From Phyllobacterium myrsinacearum (GTDB taxonomy: Bacteria; Pseudomonadota; Alphaproteobacteria; Rhizobiales; Rhizobiaceae), in assembly GCF_014138285.1 (NCBI RefSeq), contig NZ_JACGXN010000002.1:496001-560000 (forward strand): DNA of 64,000 nucleotides. The letters run 5' to 3'. The notes under the pieces were generated by a model, which saw only the letters and a list, made by a program, of their open reading frames with translations, was not told the DNA's origin and did not search any database. The translations under genes were made by a program, and so were the position numbers. Within the stretch, counting starts at the first letter, position 1. Each line of letters opens with the position of its first letter. Below are positions 55,442 to 63,745 of this stretch, in pieces.

Positions 55442-55478
55442 CGTGCAGTTTCGTGCAGAGTCAAGAAATATCATGCAA
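55442..55478 (+). promoter_or_regulatory. Repeated CGTGCAG/CATGCAA half-sites upstream of the DeoR gene
   Basis: CGTGCAG at 55442-55448 and 55452-55458 and CATGCAA at 55472-55478 are spaced by 10 and 20 bp, i.e. on one face of the helix. They lie between the divergent Nudix and DeoR genes and suit cooperative binding of a DeoR-family regulator. Confidence 0.5.
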
Positions 55479-55491
55479 AGTTGAGGATCAA

Positions 55492-56259
55492 ATGCTGACG
55501 CAGCAGCGCAAGGCCCACATTCTCGCAGTATTGAAGAACAGGGGGGAAGTCGTCGCCAAGGCTCTCAGCCAGCAGCTCAACCTGTCTGAAGACACGATCC
55601 GGCGTGATCTGCGGGAGCTCGCGGCGGAAGGATTGTTGCAGCGGGTGCACGGCGGGGCGCTGCCCGCTTCGCCTGCCCTCGCCGACTTCTCCGGTCGCCA
55701 GGCAATTGCCACGGATGGCAAAAGAGCCATAGGCCGTACAGCAGCGGCCATGATCCGATCCGGACAGGTGATCTTCGTCGATGGCGGTACCACAGCCGTG
55801 CAACTTGTCCGCCATCTGCCGCCGGAACTCGAGGCGACCATCATTACTCATAGTCCAAGCATAGCCGTTGAACTCGTCGGCCACCCCGGCGTTACCGTAG
55901 AGATGATTGGCGGCAGGCTGTTCAAGCACTCGGTCGTCGCCGTGGGCGCATCGGCAATCGAGGCCATCGCCCGCTTTCGCGCTGATATCTATTTTATGGG
56001 TGTAACCGGAATTCACCCGGAAATCGGACTGACCACCGGCGACTCCGAAGAAGCTGTCATGAAGCGGACGCTATCCCGCCACGCGGCGGAAACCATCGTG
56101 CTCGCCTCGAACGAAAAACTGGGAGCAGCATCGTCCTATGTGATCCTGCCCATGAATGAGGTTCAGGGTCTGATCGTCGAATGCAGCACGCAAGAAGAAG
56201 CCGTGGCGACATATCGCAATGCCGGGCTGAGCGTGATGGTGGCCTGGAACGCCAATTAG
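55492..56259 (+). CDS. DeoR/GlpR-family transcriptional regulator
   Basis: A 255-residue repressor. The N-terminal helix-turn-helix is VVAKALSQQLNLSEDTIRRDLRELAAEGLLQRVHGGA (residues 18-55). The C-terminal sugar-phosphate sensor domain contains FVDGGTTAVQLVRHLP, the phosphate-binding loop, and FMGVTGIHPEIGLTT. ATG 55492 has GAGG upstream; a longer frame to 55453 overlaps the repeated half-sites. It should answer to a phosphorylated sugar; no sugar operon is next to it, so its main target may be the divergent Nudix gene or lie elsewhere. Confidence 0.87.
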   Translation: MLTQQRKAHILAVLKNRGEVVAKALSQQLNLSEDTIRRDLRELAAEGLLQRVHGGALPASPALADFSGRQAIATDGKRAIGRTAAAMIRSGQVIFVDGGTTAVQLVRHLPPELEATIITHSPSIAVELVGHPGVTVEMIGGRLFKHSVVAVGASAIEAIARFRADIYFMGVTGIHPEIGLTTGDSEEAVMKRTLSRHAAETIVLASNEKLGAASSYVILPMNEVQGLIVECSTQEEAVATYRNAGLSVMVAWNAN

Positions 56260-56262
56260 ACG

Positions 56263-56826
56263 CTATTCCTCGTTGGCTGCGATCAAATTCATCACTTGCT
56301 CAAAGGGTTCGCGCGACCGCAACATGCGCGCCAATATCCAGGCACCTTCCAGCGACACCAGAATTTTCATGGCAAATGCCCGCGCGTCCTTATCAGGATG
56401 AAATCGCCTGATCTGCTCGGCAAAACTGTTGATCCAGCCTTCCATCACTTCCTTGATCGCAAGCGACAGCCGTTCCGACTTCGGTGTGGTATCAAGCAGG
56501 ACACTTGTGATGGGACAGCCGAGCGTCCAGCCGGACGCCTCGAACGAATCATAGAGACGCGCGATCATAAGTTCCGCACCCGCCCGGAAAGTCGGCGCAT
56601 CGCGAAAGCTCTTGTTCAGAATATGAATGATGTAACCGCCGGCACTGCGCACCGCGTGTTCGGCCAGCTCTTCCTTCCCGCCGGGGAAATGAAAATAGAA
56701 AGATCCCTTGGGGGCCTTTGCCTTGGCGATGATCTCAGTCAATCCCACACCATGGTAACCGTGCGCCTGGAACAGGATCACGGCGGTATCAATAAAGCGG
56801 GTCTTTGCATCTGATGGACGTGGCAT
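56263..56826 (-). CDS. TetR/AcrR-family transcriptional regulator
   Basis: A 187-residue regulator. The helix-turn-helix lies in AVILFQAHGYHGVGLTEIIAKAKAPKGSFYFHFPGGKEEL (residues 15-55), followed by a TetR_C_33-like domain with GCPITSVLLDTT. ATG 56826 (MPRPSDAK) fits the family; ATG 56835 is also possible, and neither has a clear binding site. It is divergent from a 70-residue gene, with palindromes between them. Likely ligand: an electrophile or a hydrophobic compound, as for YxaF/LmrA-type relatives (inference). Confidence 0.85.
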   Translation of the reverse strand: MPRPSDAKTRFIDTAVILFQAHGYHGVGLTEIIAKAKAPKGSFYFHFPGGKEELAEHAVRSAGGYIIHILNKSFRDAPTFRAGAELMIARLYDSFEASGWTLGCPITSVLLDTTPKSERLSLAIKEVMEGWINSFAEQIRRFHPDKDARAFAMKILVSLEGAWILARMLRSREPFEQVMNLIAANEE

Positions 56827-56842
56827 GGTTCGCATTATGCAT

Positions 56843-56893
56843 GTTGTATGGCGATCGGTCTAGTGCTACGTTCTATGGCGATTGCCATACAAC
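56843..56893. promoter_or_regulatory. TetR-type operators between divergent genes
   Basis: GTTGTATGGC at 56843-56852 recurs inverted as GCCATACAAC at 56884-56893. Within the right part TATGGC-GATT-GCCATA (56874-56889) is itself a perfect palindrome. The three related half-sites fall between the TetR gene and the 70-residue gene and would repress both. Confidence 0.65.
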
Positions 56894-56918
56894 AAACGGC
56901 TATCAAGGGAGATTGCCG

Positions 56919-57131
56919 ATGTCTGACCAGCGCGAACTCAATATGGCCGATTGCGATACATGTGCCCCAGCGGTTCCTGCATCTCGGTTGTTGCAACGCA
57001 TGCTTGATATGTTGGGCTATTCCGCCGTGAGCAGCCTTGGCTCCGGCAATTCAAGCGAGCTGGTTTCACAGAACTGGGATGGTCTGGAGCCGTTTGAAAT
57101 GTTGCGCGGATGGCAGAGTGAAAAGAAATAG
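56919..57131 (+). CDS. 70-residue protein under TetR control, unknown function
   Basis: A short soluble ORF starting MSDQRELNMADCDTC, with two close Cys residues at positions 12 and 15 (CDTC) and an amphipathic helix around residues 22-33. AAGGGA lies 8 bases before the ATG. The frame is open upstream to 56805, but that would cross the operators. Its position opposite a TetR gene suggests it is the main regulated gene. CxxC could bind metal or react with oxidants. I do not recognise a family. Confidence 0.65.
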   Translation: MSDQRELNMADCDTCAPAVPASRLLQRMLDMLGYSAVSSLGSGNSSELVSQNWDGLEPFEMLRGWQSEKK

Positions 57132-57533
57132 GTAGCAAGAAACAACCATAATTGTCCGTCAGCGGTTTAAGCGGATCGCAGACACCCCTCAGACAAATGG
57201 GTTATGCACGTTATACAAAGCGAAACGCATGAATATAGTATAGTTTGGCTTTTCCAGTCCTCATAAGTTGTAATTTGCAACCATACCTAATGTGATTCGA
57301 GTGGAGGATTGCAGCAAGAACCATTCAAAAAGCACATTAATCAAAATTATACCCAAATATTTCCATTTATCTTACAATGGTTTAATATTGAAACCAGCCA
57401 AACAGCAGCAAATTTGTGACATAATTGCAACGACCGCTCAGCAACCACTATACAACTATGAGTTGGATGTTGCTGTCCTCAATAAAACTGCACTAAGCAG
57501 TATAGGTCAATGAAGACCATTTGGGGGACTACG
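57132..57533 (+). other. AT-rich upstream region of the porin gene
   Basis: About 400 bp, notably AT-rich, with no convincing coding frame (a 73-codon frame at 57292 has no ribosome-binding site and ends at the porin leader). Long AT-rich leaders are usual before highly expressed Omp2/RopA-type porins. The porin ribosome-binding site is GGGGGA at 57522-57527. Confidence 0.45.
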
Positions 57534-58592
57534 ATGAACATCAAGAGCATTCTCTTCGGCTCTGCTGCAGCCCTCGTTGCAGTAACAGGCGCACGCGCTG
57601 CTGACGCAGTTGTTGTCGCTGAACCGGAAGCCGTTGAATACGTTCGCGTCTGCGACGCATACGGTGCGGGCTTTTTCTACATTCCTGGAACTGAAACCTG
57701 CCTGAAGATCAGCGGTTATCTGCGTTACGACGCAGCTGGCGGCGACGATGTCTACAGCGGTGGTGAATTGGGCACATGGCAGAAGAAGAGCCGTGCAACA
57801 GTTCGTTTCGACGCTCGTTCGGAAACAGAACTCGGCACACTGCGTTCTTTCGCTGAAACACGCTTCGATTACACGAATGGCACACAGAGTGGCGGCTCCA
57901 TTCCACAGGCATTCATCGAACTCGGCGGCTTCCGCATCGGTGTTGGTGACGAAATCTACGGTTCGTTCCTCGGCTATGCCGGCAACGTTATCAACGATGA
58001 TGTGATCAACTATCAGTCCGGAACAACCAACCAGGTTAGCTATACCTTCACTGGTGGAAACGGTTTCTCGGCAATCGTTGCTGCTGAACAGGGTTCGTCC
58101 ATCACCTATCCGACAGGCGGCACAATCGATCACCGCATCGATGACTACATGCCACACGTTCTGGCCGGTGCGAAGTTCGAGCAGGGTTGGGGCGGCATCT
58201 CCGGCGTTGTTGGCTATGACTCCCGTGTTGAAGAATGGGCTGGAAAGCTGCGTTTGGACGTCAAATTCTCGGAAACTGTTTCTGCGTTCATCATGGGCGG
58301 ATATCAGTCTGACTGGGATGACTCCACGTCTGCCAACGGCAACTGGTTCGGCACATGGTACGGCGACTGGGCAGCTTGGGGCGGTCTGACTGCCAAGGTT
58401 TCCGACAAAGCCAAGATCAACGGTCAGCTTGCTTACGAAGAAGACGGCACATGGGCTGCAGCCCTGAATGTGAACTACGAGCTGGTTCCTGGCCTCGTAA
58501 TCACGCCGGAAGTCAACTACACCAAGTTTGATGGACAGCGCGGCGATGACGATGCATTCGGTGGCATGATCCGCTTCCAGCGCAACTTCTAA
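57534..58592 (+). CDS. Omp2-type outer-membrane porin
   Basis: A 352-residue trimeric porin of the Brucella Omp2a/Omp2b family. The signal peptide (MNIKSILFGSAAALVAVTGARA) is followed by a conserved EPEAVEYVRVCDAYGAGFFYIPGTETCLKISGYLRYD-type N-terminus with the paired Cys residues, beta-strand repeats, and a terminal FQRNF ending in Phe as required for BamA. The ATG at 57534 has GGGGGA upstream. Biased codon use (frequent GCA, GTT, CGT) suggests high expression. Only one copy lies here, unlike the tandem omp2 pair of Brucella. A terminator follows. Confidence 0.92.
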   Translation: MNIKSILFGSAAALVAVTGARAADAVVVAEPEAVEYVRVCDAYGAGFFYIPGTETCLKISGYLRYDAAGGDDVYSGGELGTWQKKSRATVRFDARSETELGTLRSFAETRFDYTNGTQSGGSIPQAFIELGGFRIGVGDEIYGSFLGYAGNVINDDVINYQSGTTNQVSYTFTGGNGFSAIVAAEQGSSITYPTGGTIDHRIDDYMPHVLAGAKFEQGWGGISGVVGYDSRVEEWAGKLRLDVKFSETVSAFIMGGYQSDWDDSTSANGNWFGTWYGDWAAWGGLTAKVSDKAKINGQLAYEEDGTWAAALNVNYELVPGLVITPEVNYTKFDGQRGDDDAFGGMIRFQRNF

Positions 58593-58614
58593 TCAACTGA
58601 GATTTGGAGAGATC

Positions 58615-58637
58615 CCGGGGGCACGCCCCCGGGTTTA
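58615..58637 (+). terminator. Rho-independent terminator of the porin gene
   Basis: CCCGGGG and CCCCGGG form a 7-bp GC stem around CACGC, 22 bp after the stop codon, followed by TTTAT. Confidence 0.8.
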
Positions 58638-58743
58638 TAAGGCCTCGGCCCAAAAAGCATCATGTTAATTTGTATCTGGCCATGTAGAAGGACTGCATTT
58701 CCGGATTGCGATGATGAGATCTCCAGTCACGTCATTTTCTTGG
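58638..58743 (+). other. Possible small-RNA region between two terminators
   Basis: The 106 bases between the porin terminator and the stronger terminator at 58744 contain no ORF with a ribosome-binding site. A small RNA ending at 58772 is possible. I see no recognisable RNA family, and no clear promoter. From 58773 to 58948 I see only a further short hairpin (ACGGGT-AAA-ACCCGT, about 58782-58796) and the alcohol dehydrogenase leader. Confidence 0.3.
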
Positions 58744-58772
58744 AACGGTGGGCCGCAAGCCCGCCGTTTTTT
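58744..58772 (+). terminator. Strong rho-independent terminator with no annotated gene before it
   Basis: AACGGTGGGC (58744-58753) pairs with GCCCGCCGTT (58759-58768) around CGCAA, followed by further Ts. The porin already has its own terminator 110 bp earlier, so this may end a separate short transcript. Confidence 0.75.
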
Positions 58773-58948
58773 GATTCCGGGACGGGTAAAACCCGTTTGA
58801 GCTGGTGTCCCGTGCCAAACCGGCAGACCTTCGCCATCCATTTGTAGGATTGTGCAACAAGCTCGCAGGATTGCTCTATGGCTCTGGCCCTAGTTCGGTC
58901 CATTGCTGATGGCTTCAACTGTCTCTCCATCCCACAAGGAAATCATCC

Positions 58949-59989
58949 ATGGCTCTTGCTAAAGGCTATGCGGCAACAGACGCATCCAAACCACTCACGC
59001 CGTTTGTTTTTGAGCGGCGGGAACCCAATGATGATGACGTCGTCATCTCGGTAAAATATTGCGGCGTATGCCATTCTGATATCCATCAGGCCCGCGACGA
59101 ATGGGGCGGTTCCAAGTTTCCCATGGTGCCGGGCCATGAAGTGGCGGGCATCGTCAGTGCCGTGGGCTCGAAAGTAACGAAGTTCAAGACAGGCGATCGC
59201 GTTGGCGTCGGTTGCTTCGTCAATTCCTGCACGAAATGTGCAGAACGCAACGCCGACCTCGAGCAATACATGCCGGGCATCGTGCAGACCTACAATGATG
59301 TCGAAGCTGACGGCGTCACGCCCACCCACGGCGGCTATTCCGATTCCATTGTCGTCAAGGAAGGCTATGTTCTCTCGATTCCGGAGAGCTTGCCGCTCGA
59401 TGCCGCCGCGCCCCTGCTTTGTGCCGGTATCACGCTTTATTCGCCGCTTCGTCACTGGAAAGCTGGCCCGGGTAAAAAGATAGCCATCGTTGGCATGGGC
59501 GGACTTGGCCATATGGGTGTCAAGCTTGGCCACGCCATGGGTGCTGAAATCACCGTTATCAGCCAGACCTTGTCCAAAAAGGACGATGGACTGAAGCTTG
59601 GTGCCAGCCACTATTACGCGTCAAGCGATCCTGAAACCTTCAAAACGCTGGCCGGCACATTTGATGTGATCATTTGCACGGCAGGTATAGCAATCGACTG
59701 GAATGCCTATCTCGGCCTGCTGAAAATCGATGGCACCATGGTGCTGGTGGGAGCACCGGAACATCCGGTTCCCGTGCATGCGTTTTCAGTCATTGCCGGT
59801 CGCAAGAGCCTTGCCGGATCGGGAATCGGTTCGATCAAGGAAACACAGGAGATGCTCGACTTCTGCGGCAAACATAATATCGTTGCCGAAATCGAAACGA
59901 TCGACATCAAGGACATCAATGCGGCCTATGAACGCGTACTGAAGAGCGATGTGCGTTATCGCTTTGTCATCGATATGGCTACCCTGTAA
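58949..59989 (+). CDS. Zinc-type NAD(P)-dependent alcohol dehydrogenase (YahK/CAD-like)
   Basis: A 346-residue medium-chain dehydrogenase. The catalytic zinc ligands Cys41 (GVCHSD) and His63 (PGHEVAG) are present, with a third Cys in LLCAGITLY. The Rossmann motif is VGMGGLGHMGVKLG. The structural-zinc lobe reads SCTKCAERNADLEQYM, so the third and fourth Cys ligands of most relatives are missing. AAGGAA precedes the ATG. Probably reduces aldehydes to alcohols; a single-gene unit. Confidence 0.88.
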   Translation: MALAKGYAATDASKPLTPFVFERREPNDDDVVISVKYCGVCHSDIHQARDEWGGSKFPMVPGHEVAGIVSAVGSKVTKFKTGDRVGVGCFVNSCTKCAERNADLEQYMPGIVQTYNDVEADGVTPTHGGYSDSIVVKEGYVLSIPESLPLDAAAPLLCAGITLYSPLRHWKAGPGKKIAIVGMGGLGHMGVKLGHAMGAEITVISQTLSKKDDGLKLGASHYYASSDPETFKTLAGTFDVIICTAGIAIDWNAYLGLLKIDGTMVLVGAPEHPVPVHAFSVIAGRKSLAGSGIGSIKETQEMLDFCGKHNIVAEIETIDIKDINAAYERVLKSDVRYRFVIDMATL

Positions 59990-60135
59990 GATTGCAGGAC
60001 GTTGGAGGGGCGAATATGCCCCTCATTTCGTTTGAAATGTCATGACATCATACCTTCGCGGAATCAACGACCAACGCAGGCGGTAATTCATCGCCCGCAG
60101 CTGACATTCATTGCACCCGTGTCCGGTGAAACCTC

Positions 60136-62124
60136 TTATCTGACAAGCCGGCTCGAGTTGTTCAGCCAGACCAGAAGTTCATGGGGCGGCATTGGCTTGG
60201 CAAAATAATAGCCCTGCATGGTCGTGCAACCGAGTTGACGCAGCACCTGCAAATCGGCATCCGTTTCGACGCCTTCAGCAACGACCTCGATTCCAAGGGA
60301 CTTGCCGAGACTGAGAATGGACTGCACTACGTTGCGATCGTCTTTTGAGCCGGCAATACCCTGGACGAATGATCGGTCAATCTTGATACGGTCCACATGC
60401 AGTTGCCGCAAGGACGACATGGACGAGTAGCCGACGCCAAAATCGTCAACGGCAATCCGCACCCCTTCATTGATCAATGTCGCAAGCTTGCCCTGGACAA
60501 TTCGGATATCTTTAGCCGTGTCCTCGGTGATCTCGATCTCCAGCATGGAGGCCGGAAGATCGAGTTTGCGCAGTCTCGTGACAATGAGATCGTCCACGTC
60601 GATTTGAGCCATTTCCCGCGGTGACATGTTCATCGCCACTCTCAGGTGACCAAGATCCATGGCGCGCAAAGTCTGCATCATCGCGCATGTGTCCTTGAGA
60701 ATATACCGGAAGAGTGGTTCTGCGAGACCGGACAGGGACGCGACCGCCACCAGATCGGTCGAGGGTATCCAACCGTGTCGAGGGTGCATCCAGCGTACGA
60801 GCGCTTCAAAGTCGGTAACCTTGCGTCCGCCATCTCCGAGAATGGGTTGAAACCAGACCTCCAATGAATCAGTGCTCAACGCCTTCGCAAGATCCCTCTC
60901 TATGTCACGCCGCATCTCGAGATGATCACGCAGGTCATCATCAAACAGATAATAATGGTTACGACCCTGAGCTTTTGCCCTGTAGAGGGCAGCATCCGCG
61001 CGAACCAGCATTTCGTCCACATCGTGCTCGTTGGCGCAGATACCGATACTCACACCGATACGACCTGCATCGAATGCACCGAACGGGATGGATATTGCAG
61101 CAATAAGTTCAGTCGCCACGATCGACGGCGCATCATTGTTGCAAGCGGAGTTGTAAAGGACAGCAAACTCATCGCCGCCCCATCGTGCCACAAGTGCATC
61201 ATCCTGCAGGCTTTGACGCAATCTCCTGCCGACTTCAATCAGCACACGGTCGCCGGCTTTGTGGCCAAAAGCATCGTTGATTGATTTGAAGCCATCAAGA
61301 TCAAGCAGCATGAGGGTGAAATCTGCCGTATTGGAATGCGGCAGCACAGCGACGGCCTGCATCAGTCCTGCACGATTGAGGAGGCCGGTCAAGGCATCGT
61401 GGGCAGCACGGTGCCCCATTTCCACCGCAGCGGCTGTCGCTTCGTCACGCGCTGTTTTCAAGGATTCCGCCATCCATGTGGCTTCATTCTTCAGCCGGCT
61501 GGACTGTTGAAACAATCCTTCGCCTTCCCATGCGCCACGTGTCAAAGCGGCAAGGTAAAGGATCGTGGTTGCTGCCAAGCAGTACTGTTCAAATCCGCCT
61601 GCATAAACAAGGCAGGCTGCGACAGACACAAGCACCGGCACGATGTAGCAGATCGGCATCCGCGCATAGGCAAATCCGGCGGTGATAGCACCTGCTGTAA
61701 TGCCGCATAAAAGCGTCAGATAGAAAACTGTCTGCGGCGCAGTATAACCATCACACAGGAGGGCGACAAAGGCCCAGACCACGCCCGACAATGCCGCCGC
61801 GATGCACTGCAACAACAGATGATCTTTCACCGATTTGGGATCGAGATTCTTCGGTTCAACCGGCTCATTTGGATTGAGGAGCCTTATCGGGAACTGACAC
61901 AGAACCACGCGCGCGATATTCACGACGCTGGACGCGACGAACCACAACAGTCCAGCCAGCCAGTGACCGTAATGCAAAGCTACAAACAAACTGGCCAAGC
62001 CGAGAATGACGCTCACCGGAATGGAAATCAGCATGCTGCGACGCACGGCCATCAATTGATCGGCGTGGGTCAGATGTTGCAACGACAAGACGCCCGTTGC
62101 TGACGGATCGGTGGTGCTCATCAT
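60136..62124 (-). CDS. Membrane GGDEF-EAL cyclic-di-GMP signalling protein
   Basis: A 662-residue protein with about five to six hydrophobic segments in residues 30-200, a GGDEF domain with intact RWGGDEF (near residue 315), and an EAL domain with FEALVRWMHP (near residue 438). NMSPREMAQIDVDD, EIEITEDTA, AVDDFGVGYSS and AEGVETDADL keep the catalytic and metal-binding residues, so both activities are possible. Two adjacent ATGs form the start. It is convergent with the alcohol dehydrogenase and divergent from the gene at 62403. Confidence 0.87.
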   Translation of the reverse strand: MMSTTDPSATGVLSLQHLTHADQLMAVRRSMLISIPVSVILGLASLFVALHYGHWLAGLLWFVASSVVNIARVVLCQFPIRLLNPNEPVEPKNLDPKSVKDHLLLQCIAAALSGVVWAFVALLCDGYTAPQTVFYLTLLCGITAGAITAGFAYARMPICYIVPVLVSVAACLVYAGGFEQYCLAATTILYLAALTRGAWEGEGLFQQSSRLKNEATWMAESLKTARDEATAAAVEMGHRAAHDALTGLLNRAGLMQAVAVLPHSNTADFTLMLLDLDGFKSINDAFGHKAGDRVLIEVGRRLRQSLQDDALVARWGGDEFAVLYNSACNNDAPSIVATELIAAISIPFGAFDAGRIGVSIGICANEHDVDEMLVRADAALYRAKAQGRNHYYLFDDDLRDHLEMRRDIERDLAKALSTDSLEVWFQPILGDGGRKVTDFEALVRWMHPRHGWIPSTDLVAVASLSGLAEPLFRYILKDTCAMMQTLRAMDLGHLRVAMNMSPREMAQIDVDDLIVTRLRKLDLPASMLEIEITEDTAKDIRIVQGKLATLINEGVRIAVDDFGVGYSSMSSLRQLHVDRIKIDRSFVQGIAGSKDDRNVVQSILSLGKSLGIEVVAEGVETDADLQVLRQLGCTTMQGYYFAKPMPPHELLVWLNNSSRLVR

Positions 62125-62402
62125 GTATCTGCCAGAACTGCGTTAATTGCCCAATGACAACCTAATGGATATCTCGACAATTATTCGTAACTTTTGCAAT
62201 CAGAGATAGCTAAGGCATCACTCTGCATCCGTGATCACGCGTAATCAATCTGTCAATTTCCGGACGACGAAAAGACTGCAGCCGGAAATGGCACGACAGG
62301 CACCTTGAATGACCGTACGGCCGGTGCTCTACTGCCGCACGCTTGTCCTCTATTTGTTACATCCCTCCCTCGGATTGATTGATCGTGATTGGAGTTGTGG
62401 AA

Positions 62403-63641
62403 ATGCGGAACCTTTTTAACAAGAGTATATTTTCGAATCCCCTCCATAGCCGGACTTCGGCTGACCTGAAGGTAGAACAAGAGGCACAAAAGAAGGGGAA
62501 GTACGACTGGAAAGACGCGCCCCTTTCCGTCTCTGAGATTGCTGCTATCTGCCTCGACGTTGCTTTTGGAGCAGCCAATGGCGGCCACGACAACGGGTAT
62601 GCGGCACTTGTGAACTCAGGGGCTGACGCCGGACAAAAATCGCACAAGGCCAAGGGAGGAAAAATCGAGGTCCGTCCAAGCCCGCTGTTTGTTCGCTATG
62701 GCCACAGCACAGGCGACCTGACGATCGAAAGTCCTGGCACCCTGAAATACCTCCAACGCAGGAAATACAAGGAACTTGCCGGAACAGGGGTCGGCATCGC
62801 AGGATCAGCCGCCTCGATCGGATCGATGGGACATCTCCCGGTAAATCCTGTGTCTATCCTGAAACAGGCCAACACGGTTGGCTCGACATCCGTGCATTTG
62901 ACAAAACTGAAAATGCTGGCGAAGGAAATCGCGTCTCTCGAAACGACAAGACCGCATACGCAACAGACCGCCGAACAGGAAAGTGCGGGAATTTCCACAC
63001 TAATCAGTCAGGTCATCAAACTGAAAGCGCATAAAGCCGGGATCGAGGGAGCCAAACTTGCAACCAGCTCCATACCCGTGCTGGGCCAGATCGTTACGGC
63101 GGGTCTGACAGGTGGAATTAACGCGACAACATCAGCAGTAAAGACCTTTGACAAAGCCTATCACGCGACGAGCTGCGCGAGGCTCGCCATGACGCTTCAC
63201 TGGCTCGCCTATAAGGAACAGTTTCGTTCGTATTGCCGGATGCACGGACTGACAGAAGATTACTTTGCCCGAGAGGATTATCTCGCCCATCCAAGGCCAC
63301 CCCGTCTGACGGGAATGGGTCTCAAAGCGGCCAATGAGACGCTGACCAATGCTGCACGCCCGCCACGCCTGACCGGGATGGGATTGGCGGCCGCCAGGCA
63401 GGCATTGGACGAGCATTCGCCGCCAGAAAACCGAAAGCCGACAGCCGACTTTGAAGCGACTGTAAAAAGGGCACGGCAAAATTTTTACTTCGATAAAGAG
63501 GCGGGCAATGCGACCAAAATTGTCAATGAACTTTTCACGCGAAGATCGGCACTGGCGGTTTACGGTCACTATGACGTCCTGGCCATCATTATGGAGCCGG
63601 GCGGCTGGGTAGCGCTCACGGACAAAATCGCCTCACTATGA
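62403..63641 (+). CDS. 412-residue protein of unknown function with internal tandem repeat
   Basis: No signal peptide. Gly/Ala-rich hydrophobic stretches lie around residues 125-145 (GTGVGIAGSAASIGSMG) and 210-240 (LATSSIPVLGQIVTAGLTGGINAT). A perfect 21-residue-period repeat (RPPRLTGMGL twice) lies near residues 298-339, and a C-terminal domain of about 75 residues follows. GGAG at 62391-62394 supports ATG 62403. Immediately downstream is a small acidic protein of immunity-protein type. Glycine-rich amphipathic segments in a signal-less protein next to such a gene suggest an exported toxin or effector, but I do not recognise the family and the role is inference. Confidence 0.6.
   Translation: MRNLFNKSIFSNPLHSRTSADLKVEQEAQKKGKYDWKDAPLSVSEIAAICLDVAFGAANGGHDNGYAALVNSGADAGQKSHKAKGGKIEVRPSPLFVRYGHSTGDLTIESPGTLKYLQRRKYKELAGTGVGIAGSAASIGSMGHLPVNPVSILKQANTVGSTSVHLTKLKMLAKEIASLETTRPHTQQTAEQESAGISTLISQVIKLKAHKAGIEGAKLATSSIPVLGQIVTAGLTGGINATTSAVKTFDKAYHATSCARLAMTLHWLAYKEQFRSYCRMHGLTEDYFAREDYLAHPRPPRLTGMGLKAANETLTNAARPPRLTGMGLAAARQALDEHSPPENRKPTADFEATVKRARQNFYFDKEAGNATKIVNELFTRRSALAVYGHYDVLAIIMEPGGWVALTDKIASL
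63294..63419 (+). repeat. Two tandem 63-bp units inside the unknown protein gene
   Basis: The units at 63294-63356 and 63357-63419 each encode 21 residues beginning RPPRLTGMGL, followed by an Ala-rich helix (KAANETLTNAA / AAARQALDEHS). They differ at many synonymous positions, so the duplication is old and kept by selection on the protein. Confidence 0.8.
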
Positions 63642-63745
63642 GTGATTGCCAGCCACCTCCAGAATATACCGACTGGAAGAGAAAGTCTCCGTCACTCTGA
63701 TCGTATGGAATTGAAACAGGACTGCAGGAATGGAATCGTTTTCGA

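Noticed and set aside
57292..57513. 73-codon frame in the porin leader
   Set aside because: AT-rich, no ribosome-binding site, and it ends in the porin 5' region; probably chance.
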